Source: Pseudomonadales bacterium (GTDB lineage Bacteria; Pseudomonadota; Gammaproteobacteria; Steroidobacterales; Steroidobacteraceae). From it: a stretch of DNA of 5,294 bases. Where the stretch lies: the NCBI GenBank assembly GCA_020442965.1, contig JAGRJB010000199.1, positions 1 to 5,294 of the forward strand. The letters are read 5' to 3'. Both the position numbers and the translations under genes were made by a program. Below the pieces are notes generated by a model, which saw only the letters and a program-made list of their open reading frames with translations, made no database searches and was not told the origin of the DNA. This document shows positions 1 through 5,294 of the stretch, piece after piece. Position 1 is the first letter of the stretch. Every line of letters starts with the position of its first letter.

Positions 1-125
1 GGATAGTTCGGCTGCTGCTGCGGCGCGGGCTGCTGCCCCCTGCCAAACGTATCCTGCGCATGTGCACTGTGGACCACTGCCACGACCACCACGCCAATTA
101 ACGTCATCAGGCCCGTCGTCTTCAT
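1..125 (-). CDS. Exported protein, N-terminal part only (runs off left edge)
   Basis: Reading leftwards from ATG at 125-123 gives 41 codons and then the window edge. The product begins MKTTGLMTLIG and continues with a Val-rich core ending VVHSAHA|QD, a textbook Sec signal peptide with a Lys near the start and an AHA signal-peptidase I site after about residue 23. The mature start is Gln/Pro-rich (GRGQQPAPQQQPNY), which recalls the Gln/Pro/Tyr tail of the lipoprotein at 2123-3034. A GGAG Shine-Dalgarno (complement of 134-137) lies 8 bases before the ATG. The start overlaps the stop of the upstream gene as ATGA, so the two are very probably co-transcribed and translationally coupled. The function cannot be told from 41 residues. 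The protein is probably periplasmic or secreted. Existence of the gene is well supported by signal peptide, ribosome site and overlap together. Confidence 0.85.
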   Translation of the reverse strand, partial: MKTTGLMTLIGVVVVAVVHSAHAQDTFGRGQQPAPQQQPNY

Positions 126-1234
126 CGTGTCGGCTCCAGTTTTTGGCCAGCGAGGCCGAGGTCACGCCAAGGGTCGAAACTGCGATCGTCCGAAAGCACA
201 TAGCTGCCGTCATTCAGGCGCCATGCATTGTTGTAGTAGCCGGACAGTTCGACGGTGCCGCCCGGCGCATACGTATCCGTGTAGGTCTCCACACCGCGCA
301 TTGCCTCGCCACGCTCGCGCGCGATGTAGGCGGAACTGCGGTCACGATTCGCCTGTACCTGCGCCCGCAACGCGCTGACGTAGTCGTTAGTCTCGGCGAT
401 GATCTGGCCCTGCTTGTAGGCCTCTGCGGCAGCGGACCGCGCGATGGCGGTGTTGTGTTTCGTGATCCGCGCCATCCAGGCGGGATTCGGGATGAAAGAC
501 TGACGCAGCGCTTCGATCTGCGCCAGGCGCAACTGTCCATTCGGCGCCGTCGCTACGAATCCGGACAAGGTCGCGCCCGACACGACGTCCATGCTTTGGA
601 CGCTGCCGAGGCCCGTACTGTGCATCAGCGTGAAGAAGACCGCCGCGGTGACGATGCCGCGCATGTCACGACCCTTGTCCTGGTACCCAAAAAGCATCTC
701 GCCGGACTCGACCCATGTACGGGTCTCGCCCATCGGCGTCGGCGTGCGGTTGTTGAGGTGGGCATACCCACTCACGAGATCCGCGCGTGGCCGATAATCG
801 AGCGGCCGCGCGCCATACGGCAGCTGGCGAATCAGTGTCTCGAGTAACTGTTGCACTGTCGTCATCGATGCGGACGGACAGCCGATCTGCGAGGATGCTG
901 CACCGTAGTTGTTAGCTTCCCACCTCATCAGCGGCAATATGCCGAGCGTTTGCGTTCCGTCCGGTGAACTGGCCGTCCAGTTGATATTGTAGCCGTTGGT
1001 GCAGCCGAACTGCGCTCCCCACTGCACGCCGCCCTGTGCACGCCAGCCGACCGGGATCAGGCCGAATGCAGCCGCGATCGGCTGCTCGAAGCCGTTGCGA
1101 TCCATGATCGCGATGCGCTGCACACGAACGGCGTTAGTTGGTAGGCTGTCCCCGGCATTCGCTGCACTCGCCGACGCACCGCCGCAGGCCAAAAACAGTG
1201 CCAGCAAGAACGGTCTCGGGACGGAAGGGCGAAT
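122..1234 (-). CDS. Exported protein of unknown function, WRLNDGSYVL C-terminal motif
   Basis: The frame ends at TGA (124-122). The first conventional start is TTG at 1207-1205 (361 residues), but this leaves a signal peptide without its basic N-region and has no convincing ribosome site. Starting at ATT 1234-1232 gives 370 residues, begins RPSVPRPFLLALFLACGG with two arginines before the hydrophobic core, and has GGGGA 7 bases upstream, so I prefer it. Cleavage is likely around ASASA or SAANA. In TTG numbering, residues about 30-150 form a globular part with VGWRAQGGVQW, SPDG and two cysteines (69, 110) that could pair. Residues about 250-307 are charged and Ala-rich, predicted helical. The C-terminus has NNAWRLNDGSYVLSDD and then FDPWRDLGLAGQKLEP. 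I recall similar endings in uncharacterised secreted proteobacterial proteins but cannot name a family. Probable periplasmic or secreted protein, first of a two-gene unit with the left-edge gene. Confidence 0.8.
   Translation of the reverse strand: MRPSVPRPFLLALFLACGGASASAANAGDSLPTNAVRVQRIAIMDRNGFEQPIAAAFGLIPVGWRAQGGVQWGAQFGCTNGYNINWTASSPDGTQTLGILPLMRWEANNYGAASSQIGCPSASMTTVQQLLETLIRQLPYGARPLDYRPRADLVSGYAHLNNRTPTPMGETRTWVESGEMLFGYQDKGRDMRGIVTAAVFFTLMHSTGLGSVQSMDVVSGATLSGFVATAPNGQLRLAQIEALRQSFIPNPAWMARITKHNTAIARSAAAEAYKQGQIIAETNDYVSALRAQVQANRDRSSAYIARERGEAMRGVETYTDTYAPGGTVELSGYYNNAWRLNDGSYVLSDDRSFDPWRDLGLAGQKLEPTR
134..137 (-). promoter_or_regulatory. Ribosome binding site of the left-edge exported protein
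   Basis: On the minus strand GGAG is followed by 8 bases and then ATG (125-123). It sits inside the last codons of the upstream gene, which fits coupled translation across the ATGA overlap. It supports the choice of ATG at 125 as the start. Confidence 0.7.
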
Positions 1235-1241
1235 GATAGGG

Positions 1242-1246
1242 TCCCC
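1242..1246 (-). promoter_or_regulatory. Putative ribosome binding site deciding an ATT start
   Basis: On the minus strand GGGGA is followed by 7 bases and then ATT (1234-1232), in frame with the exported protein that ends at 122. No equally good purine-rich stretch precedes the TTG at 1207. The match to the anti-Shine-Dalgarno is partial, so this is a moderate argument only. Confidence 0.4.
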
Positions 1247-1276
1247 GGTTCCAGAATTAGTCGTTTCACCGAAAAG

Positions 1277-1301
1277 TAGCGAACTATTCGCAAGTTAGCT
1301 A
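1277..1301. promoter_or_regulatory. Inverted repeat in the divergent intergenic region, candidate operator
   Basis: TAGCGAACT (1277-1285) and AGTTAGCTA (1293-1301) are inverted copies that match at 8 of 9 positions, separated by 7 bases. A smaller perfect hairpin, GCGAA-CTA-TTCGC (1279-1291), is nested in it. The element lies in the AT-rich part of the region between the divergent genes, 43 bases or more upstream of the probable start of the minus gene and about 125 bases upstream of the plus gene. A dimeric repressor or activator site is plausible. No known regulator motif is recognised. Confidence 0.35.
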
Positions 1302-1383
1302 GTATTTTCGAGCGCCGATACCAAATGAGCAACGTCGACGGCTGCCCACATTCGGCCGGGGCGGCTCACACAAGAATCTTCAA

Positions 1384-1389
1384 CATAAT
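1384..1389 (+). promoter_or_regulatory. Possible -10 element for the plus-strand operon
   Basis: CATAAT matches the sigma-70 -10 consensus TATAAT at 5 of 6 positions and lies 36 bases before the TTG start at 1426. No good TTGACA-like -35 hexamer is found 16-18 bases upstream, where the sequence is GC-rich, so an activator or another sigma factor would be needed. Weak call. Confidence 0.3.
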
Positions 1390-1425
1390 TGGCCCGTTCT
1401 GAACCAGCCGACGCCAAGATCTGAA

Positions 1426-2073
1426 TTGCCCAAGGTGTCCGGGCTCCGCCGGTCGTGGCGTTGCGCCCGGAAGTTGATGCGTCATCCCACCGCCCGCAAG
1501 CTCGCCGCCGCAGGCAGCGTGGTCGCCGCCATCGCGGGCCTCGTGGGCACCGCCGCGAACCTGGAACGCCTACCGGTCTATCTCTGCCGCGTACCCGTAA
1601 TTCACGGATTGTGCGGCTGGCTCACAATCGGCAATGTCGCGGGCAAGGACGAAGAGAAGGCTTGGCGTGAGGCCCAGGCGGCGACCGACACGCGTGCGCT
1701 GCGCGCCTATCTCATCAGCTATCCGACGGGCACCTACGTAGGAGAGGCGACCACGCGGCTCGCGGCCTGCCGTACTACGCGACGCGAGGTGTGGACACCG
1801 GAGAAGCGTACGTTGCCGCTGTACCTGTCCGCCAGCGCTGGTACCGGTGCGACACGCGAAGCGGCGCAGGCTGCGGCCCGGCAGCGCGGTGCCAAGGATG
1901 CGGCGGACCTTTGCGCAGGTTTCACCGGCGAGTTCAAACTGCGCGGCACCAGCACCGAGATCGGCGACTGGTTGTGTCGCGAACGCAAGGATGGCGCGTC
2001 CTGCGGCTTCGAGGGCACTGCAATCTGCGACGTCGAAGTCAGAAGGCTAATCAGCGAGGAAACCTGCCGCTGA
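1426..2073 (+). CDS. Single-pass membrane-anchored protein with Cys-rich C-terminal domain
   Basis: The product is 215 residues from TTG 1426. GTG 1435 or ATG 1477 (residue 18) are alternatives, and none has a strong ribosome site. The N-terminus is strongly basic (about nine Arg/Lys in the first 25 residues), followed by one Ala/Val/Gly-rich membrane segment at about 26-45. By the positive-inside rule the rest lies in the periplasm. Residues 50-70 carry two cysteines (54, 63) in a VYLC...LCGWL stretch. Residues about 79-115 form a short helical module, AW...A...[22 protein letters not shown], of the Y-L-x-x-Y-P-x-G type seen repeated in bacterial caspase-like and TPR-linked proteins. The end (about 130-215) has cysteines 163, 184, 193, 201 and 214, with [13 protein letters not shown], and is probably disulfide-bonded. 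Unrecognised family. It is the first gene of a likely operon, 49 bases before the lipoprotein. CDS sure, start not. Confidence 0.8.
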   Translation: MPKVSGLRRSWRCARKLMRHPTARKLAAAGSVVAAIAGLVGTAANLERLPVYLCRVPVIHGLCGWLTIGNVAGKDEEKAWREAQAATDTRALRAYLISYPTGTYVGEATTRLAACRTTRREVWTPEKRTLPLYLSASAGTGATREAAQAAARQRGAKDAADLCAGFTGEFKLRGTSTEIGDWLCRERKDGASCGFEGTAICDVEVRRLISEETCR

Positions 2074-2110
2074 TCGCGATGATCGGCGGCGGGCGAATCA
2101 TTACGTTTCC

Positions 2111-2115
2111 GAGGG
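2111..2115 (+). promoter_or_regulatory. Ribosome binding site of the rhodanese-like lipoprotein
   Basis: GAGGG is followed by 7 bases and then ATG 2123. It is the best ribosome site among the three plus-strand genes and fixes the lipoprotein start, which also gives a proper lipoprotein signal peptide. Confidence 0.75.
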
Positions 2116-2122
2116 TGACATC

Positions 2123-3034
2123 ATGAATTTCAGAATCCTTGGCCACGCCGCGTTGCTGGCGACGACGTTGATCCTGCTGCCACTGGCGGCGTGTTCTAGG
2201 AAGGGCGAAGCGCCACCCGACGGCGGCATGCCGCCGAGCTTCGGCAATGCGGTACAGAACATGTCGCCGGCGGATCTCGAAGCGTGGGAAAAACGCGATC
2301 TCGGCGTGAAGGCCCCGAATACGCTGCACGACGGCGCGGCGCATGGTCCGACGCCGACGCAGATCCCGGGTGGCAAGGTGATCACCACCCAGGAACTTCT
2401 CGCCTTGCAGCAGAGCGCCGGGCAGAAGCTCGTGCTGCTTGAAGTGCTGGGTGCAGCGCAGACGCTGCCCAATGCATTTCGCGCCGTGCCCGCCGCCGCC
2501 CCGGGCGATTTCAAGGACCAGACGCAGCAGCAATTCGCGCAGGTGCTTCAACAGCTGACACAAGGGGACAAGAACGCGCCGATCGTCACCTACTGCGCGA
2601 ACCCGGAATGCTGGATGTCGTACAACGCTGCACTGCGCGCGATCAACGCCGGCTACGGCAACGTGCATTGGTATCGCGGCGGGCTCGAGGCTTGGGAGCG
2701 CGCGGGCCAGCCAGTAAGCAGCGGCCAACGGCCGATGTCGGGCCCGCCGGGTCCGCAACCCGCCGGGCCGTCGCCGATGCCGCAACAGCAGGGCTACCCA
2801 CAACAGCCGAGCGGCTATCCCTCGCAGGAACAAGGCTCTCCGCAACAGCAGGGCTATCCGCAGCAGCAGAGCTATCCGCAGCAGCAGGGCAACCCACAGC
2901 CGAGCGGCTATCCTTCGCAGGAACAAGGCTATCCGCAGCAGCAGGGCTATCCGCAGCAGCAGGGCTATCCGCAGCAGCAGGCCTATCCCCAGCAGCAAGG
3001 CTACCCGCAACAGCAGGGCTATCCGCAAGACTGA
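2123..3034 (+). CDS. Rhodanese-like lipoprotein with CxxxxCW motif and Gln/Tyr/Pro repeat tail
   Basis: A 303-residue protein with a lipoprotein signal peptide ending in the lipobox LAAC (Cys24), so it is lipid-anchored facing the periplasm; Ser25 rather than Asp favours the outer membrane. Residues about 84-197 form a rhodanese-like domain. The strand LVLLEVL stands where rhodaneses have LIDVR, and the active loop reads [19 protein letters not shown] with the catalytic-position Cys158, then Cys163-Trp164, followed by [19 protein letters not shown]. This closely recalls the rhodanese-like domain called PQQ-dependent catabolism-associated CXXCW protein, but with four residues between the cysteines instead of two. 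Sulfurtransferase or thiol redox activity is possible and unproven. Residues about 203-303 are a disordered tail of GYPQQQ units. It lies 49 bases after the anchored protein and 3 bases before the small membrane protein, so an operon is likely. No PQQ dehydrogenase gene is visible nearby. Confidence 0.88.
   Translation: MNFRILGHAALLATTLILLPLAACSRKGEAPPDGGMPPSFGNAVQNMSPADLEAWEKRDLGVKAPNTLHDGAAHGPTPTQIPGGKVITTQELLALQQSAGQKLVLLEVLGAAQTLPNAFRAVPAAAPGDFKDQTQQQFAQVLQQLTQGDKNAPIVTYCANPECWMSYNAALRAINAGYGNVHWYRGGLEAWERAGQPVSSGQRPMSGPPGPQPAGPSPMPQQQGYPQQPSGYPSQEQGSPQQQGYPQQQSYPQQQGNPQPSGYPSQEQGYPQQQGYPQQQGYPQQQAYPQQQGYPQQQGYPQD
2780..3031 (+). repeat. In-frame tandem repeat encoding GYPQQQ units
   Basis: The 3' end of the lipoprotein gene is built from an 18-base unit of the type GGCTATCCGCAGCAGCAG with small variations ([24 protein letters not shown]). 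A higher-order repeat is superimposed: 2807-2899 and 2900-2992 are two 93-base copies (31 codons), each opening with [10 protein letters not shown] and then four hexapeptide-like units. All units keep the reading frame. Copy number is likely to vary between strains by slippage. Confidence 0.9.
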
Positions 3035-3037
3035 AGA

Positions 3038-3364
3038 ATGCCGGACAACGCCACGAGTTCCACGCCCGTCACAATCGCGCAGGCCTGGTCAGCCCCGATC
3101 GTGATGTGCGTGATCGGAGCAGCCTGCGCGATCTGGGGCAGCCGCGTTCGCCCGGAAGCCAGCGACGTGACCGCCGCGCTGATCCTCATGATCGTGGCGC
3201 CGGTAACCGCCACCGCCCTGATCGCGCGTGGGATCGTCGGCCTGTACCAGAGTCACCGCTGGCAAGGGTGCGTTGCGATCGTTGGTGGTGTGCTGCTGTT
3301 TGCCGGTGTGGTCGTGGGGATGAATGCCATTCCGTGGCGCGGTGACAGCGCTGCGCACTGGTGA
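3038..3364 (+). CDS. Small three-helix membrane protein
   Basis: A 108-residue protein from ATG 3038, only 3 bases after the lipoprotein stop. The region before the start has no clear Shine-Dalgarno, so translation probably depends on ribosomes finishing the upstream repeat tail. Three hydrophobic segments are visible: about 18-34 (SAPIVMCVIGAACAIWG), about 44-69 (Ala/Leu/Ile-rich, with MIVAPV) and about 77-96 (GCVAIVGGVLLFAGVVVG). The short connecting loops contain RVRPEASD and QSHRW. There are no catalytic-looking residues and no recognisable family. The position at the end of the operon suggests an inner-membrane partner of the lipoprotein or of the anchored protein, an inference from location only. 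The gene ends 22 bases before the convergent TPR gene. Confidence 0.75.
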   Translation: MPDNATSSTPVTIAQAWSAPIVMCVIGAACAIWGSRVRPEASDVTAALILMIVAPVTATALIARGIVGLYQSHRWQGCVAIVGGVLLFAGVVVGMNAIPWRGDSAAHW

Positions 3365-3378
3365 TGGTCGACGGGCGC

Positions 3379-3400
3379 CGCCGAGACTAGAGCTTCGGCG
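3379..3400. terminator. Weak hairpin between convergent genes
   Basis: CGCCGA (3379-3384) and TCGGCG (3395-3400) form a perfect 6-bp stem around a 10-base loop that contains the stop codon of the minus-strand TPR gene. It lies between two convergent genes that have only 22 bases between their stops. No T-tract follows on either strand, so intrinsic termination is doubtful. Confidence 0.2.
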
Positions 3401-5294
3401 AGGCGTCGAGCGCCTGGTGCAGCTGTTCCGTCAGCGCCCGGTCAGCCGGCCCAGGTGTGGCCAGCGCTTCGAGCAGCGCCAAGCATTCGCGCCAGTATTG
3501 CTTCGCGCCCGCGGCATTGCCAGCCTCGGCTTGCGCCATGCCAAGCCCGTTGAGCGCAAACGCGAGATCGCGCTGCGAACGCGCGTCCGGTGCGCGCTCG
3601 TACTCGGCGCGACGCTGCATCAGCACGATCTGCATGTCGTCGACGGCGCCCGCCGGACGCTGCTGGGCACGCCGCAGCGTGGCACGCTTCATCAGCGTAA
3701 TCGAGACGTCGCGCGACTTCTCGCGATCGTGCGGGTCGGCCGCGGCCAGCGCTTGGGCAATGGCCACGGCCTCGCCGTAGGGCGCCTCGGCGCCCGCGAA
3801 ATCCTGCTGCGCGAATGCGACATCACCCCGCCGTCCGAGGACGATCTCGCGATCGCGCTGCGCTTGGGCACTGTCCGGATTGCGCGCAACGAGACGGCGC
3901 GCGATCGCGGTGCCCTGCTCGAGCAGGCCGCGCGCCGCAGAAAAATCGGCGCGCGTCATCGCGAGCTGCGCGAGGCGATCGATCTGGATCGCCAGGCTGC
4001 GTTGCACGGCGAAATCCTCTGGATCGGCCGTACCGAGCACAGTCCACAATTCGAGGCTGCGGCGGTAATGCTGTTCCGCCACCTCCGCGTTGCCGGCGAC
4101 GCGCTCGAGGTCGCCGAGCCGCTCGTGCGCAATGGCAAGGTCGCGCCTCGCCTGAGCGTTGGCCGGCTCCGCCTCGACCGCCTGCTCTACCAAGCTGGCC
4201 GCAGCCGTCAGATGTGTGCGTGCCGCTCCCGGATCACCACGGCGTACCGCAAGCTGGCCGGCCAGGTCGAGCGAGACGGCAAGATCGCGCCTGGCCGTCG
4301 CATCCTCCAGATTGGCCGCCGCCAGGCGACGCGATGCAGTCACCGATTCCTCGGACAGTGCATTCGCCCGGGCGGACTCCCCCTGCGCGGCGAGGAGCCG
4401 CACGGCGCGATTCAACGCAACGGTGTAGTCCCGTAGCGCCGTCGTATTGCCGGTATCGGTACGGCTCACCTCGCGCGCGAGCACCAGCGCTTCTTCGCTT
4501 GCCGCGAGCGCGGGCGCGCTCTGGCCGCTCGCCTCAAGCACATCGGCCAGGCTGTTGAGCGAAGACGAGAGGTCCTTGCGCGCCAGGACATTGCCGGCGT
4601 CGGCCTTGACCAGGTCGCGATCGATGCCCACGGCGCGTTCAACGAGACTGCGTGCTCGCGCGAGCTCGCCACCATCCAATTCAAACAGGCCTAGCCGCAG
4701 CGCCGTTACCGCGAGATTGCGCTGCGCGCCGAGACTCTCCGGCCGCTGCCTGACGAGAAACTCGGCGATGGCCAGCGACTCGAGCCAGGCCGCGCGCGCC
4801 TTGTCACGCTGGCCCTGGCGCAGCGCGAGCTCGGCGGAGAAGTCGAGGGTTGCAGAAAGTGCACGCAGGTTCGCAGCGTCGGCGGAATCCTGCCGCAACA
4901 GCTCGCGACCGATTGCCAGGCTCTCGGCATACAGGTCCGCGGCGTGCGCCAGCTTGCCGGTCCGGGTGTAGAGGTTCGCGAGCTGGTTCAACGCCACCAT
5001 CGAGTTGCGGCGCGCCGCCGCGCTGCCAGGACCACTGCTTCGTACCTCACGATGAATCTCGACATTGCGCCGATAGGCCTCCTCCGCCGCATCGAGCTTC
5101 CCCTGTGCGACAAGGATGGTACCGAGTTCGCTGCGTCCCACGGCCTCGTCCATGGGATCGCGCGCGCGTTCGAGCGCCTGCTCCACCGCCGTGCGCGCCG
5201 CATCGAGATGGCCGGACTCCTGTTCGAGTCGTGCGATCTCGATCCAGCCCCAGGAATCGCTGGGATCAAGCTTCTGCGCCTCGGCGAACAGTGC
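3387..5294 (-). CDS. Tetratricopeptide repeat protein, C-terminal part (runs off right edge)
   Basis: The frame is open from the right edge to TAG (3389-3387), 635 codons. A GTG at 5186-5184 is in frame, but the 36 codons before it are also TPR-like (LDPSDSWGWIEIARLEQESG, LDAARTAVEQAL), so the true start is beyond the window. Counting from that GTG, residues 14-48 are an ordinary TPR (LGTILVAQGKLDAAEEAYRR), then residues 58-585 are about eleven tandem units of 48 residues with the pattern R-D/N-L-A-x-x-L...L-G-x...G-D...A...Y..S/A-L.I...L...DP.NA.AQ. The repeats form paired helices that act as a protein-interaction scaffold. The last 14 residues form a short cap. This array is typical of the C-terminal half of multidomain proteobacterial signalling proteins with a kinase, TIR, caspase-like or NTPase domain in front; which one, if any, cannot be seen here. 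Probably cytoplasmic. Convergent with the membrane-protein operon. Confidence 0.9.
   Translation of the reverse strand, partial: ALFAEAQKLDPSDSWGWIEIARLEQESGHLDAARTAVEQALERARDPMDEAVGRSELGTILVAQGKLDAAEEAYRRNVEIHREVRSSGPGSAAARRNSMVALNQLANLYTRTGKLAHAADLYAESLAIGRELLRQDSADAANLRALSATLDFSAELALRQGQRDKARAAWLESLAIAEFLVRQRPESLGAQRNLAVTALRLGLFELDGGELARARSLVERAVGIDRDLVKADAGNVLARKDLSSSLNSLADVLEASGQSAPALAASEEALVLAREVSRTDTGNTTALRDYTVALNRAVRLLAAQGESARANALSEESVTASRRLAAANLEDATARRDLAVSLDLAGQLAVRRGDPGAARTHLTAAASLVEQAVEAEPANAQARRDLAIAHERLGDLERVAGNAEVAEQHYRRSLELWTVLGTADPEDFAVQRSLAIQIDRLAQLAMTRADFSAARGLLEQGTAIARRLVARNPDSAQAQRDREIVLGRRGDVAFAQQDFAGAEAPYGEAVAIAQALAAADPHDREKSRDVSITLMKRATLRRAQQRPAGAVDDMQIVLMQRRAEYERAPDARSQRDLAFALNGLGMAQAEAGNAAGAKQYWRECLALLEALATPGPADRALTEQLHQALDASPKL
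3432..5015 (-). repeat. About eleven tandem 144-base units encoding 48-residue TPR-like repeats
   Basis: The protein units keep a near-constant length of 48 residues over 528 residues, with RDL-type openings at regular intervals (for example ARRDLAVSLD, ARRDLAIAHE, AQRDREIVLG, SQRDLAFALN). They are diverged in sequence, so the periodicity is clear in protein and blurred in DNA. This indicates old duplication and not recent expansion, in contrast to the near-identical units in the lipoprotein tail. Confidence 0.85.

Noticed and set aside
62..847. Plus-strand open frame of 261 codons opposite the left exported protein
   Set aside because: High-GC shadow. Its protein is Arg/His-rich without domains, while the minus-strand frame has a signal peptide, coherent motifs and an ATGA overlap with the next gene.
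1183..1190. Cysteine in FLAC of the left exported protein as a lipobox
   Set aside because: Phe at -3 and Leu at -2 do not fit the lipobox well, and good signal-peptidase I sites (ASASA, SAANA) follow.
1219..1256. GGAAC...CGTC spacing on the minus strand resembling an extracytoplasmic sigma factor promoter
   Set aside because: It would overlap the preferred ribosome site and start codon, and such short motifs occur often in GC-rich DNA.
1057..1332. Minus-strand frame with an ATG upstream of the exported protein, possible frameshifted N-terminus
   Set aside because: It does not join the signal peptide frame in a sensible way, and the real frame already gives a full signal peptide from ATT 1234.
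1325..1402. Small open frame of 25 codons in the divergent intergenic region
   Set aside because: No ribosome site precedes the ATG and its 3' half overlaps the possible -10 element. Chance occurrence is likely.
2051..3028. Long minus-strand open frame of 325 codons opposite the lipoprotein, with LLLRIA-like repeats
   Set aside because: It is the reverse reading of the GYPQQQ-coding repeat, which avoids stops because CTG/CAG-rich units have none in that frame. The opposite frame has a lipobox, a rhodanese motif and a good ribosome site.
3324..4436. Plus-strand open frame of 370 codons opposite the TPR gene
   Set aside because: It overlaps the small membrane gene and is antisense to clear 48-residue TPR units. 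Its Arg/Leu-rich composition is that of an antisense shadow.
3815..4558. Second plus-strand open frame (247 codons) opposite the TPR gene
   Set aside because: Arg/Pro/Ala-rich shadow with no recognisable motif, fully inside the TPR coding region.

Overview
The window is GC-rich bacterial DNA, densely coding, with start codons and export signals typical of a high-GC proteobacterium. The rhodanese-like lipoprotein and the 48-residue TPR family would fit Xanthomonadales or Burkholderiales relatives, but the taxon is an inference from style only. I see no RNA gene, mobile element, CRISPR array or origin.

Layout, left to right. (1) Two minus-strand genes end or run off at the left. The first is an exported protein of about 361-370 residues (122-1207, probably starting at 1234). 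Its stop overlaps by 4 bases (ATGA) the start of a second exported protein, of which only 41 codons are inside the window (1-125). (2) A 190-220 bp divergent intergenic region (about 1235-1425) holds the window's most AT-rich stretch, an imperfect inverted repeat (1277-1301) and a TATAAT-like hexamer (1384-1389). (3) Three closely spaced plus-strand genes follow, probably one operon: a single-pass membrane protein with a cysteine-rich C-terminal domain (1426-2073), a lipoprotein with a rhodanese-like CxxxxCW domain and a long Gln/Tyr/Pro/Gly repeat tail (2123-3034), and a small three-helix membrane protein (3038-3364). (4) A long minus-strand gene converges on the operon and runs off the right edge (3387-5294). 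It encodes the C-terminal part of a tetratricopeptide protein built from about eleven tandem repeats of 48 residues.

Five of the six products look like envelope or exported proteins: two with signal peptides, one anchored protein, one lipoprotein and one polytopic small protein. The TPR protein has no visible export signal here, and its N-terminus lies outside the window. In many proteobacteria this type of 48-residue TPR array forms the C-terminal half of signalling or STAND/TIR/caspase-like/kinase proteins, and short Y-L-x-x-Y-P-x-G modules like the one in the 215-residue protein also occur beside such proteins. A link between the operon and the TPR gene is therefore possible, but nothing in this window proves it.
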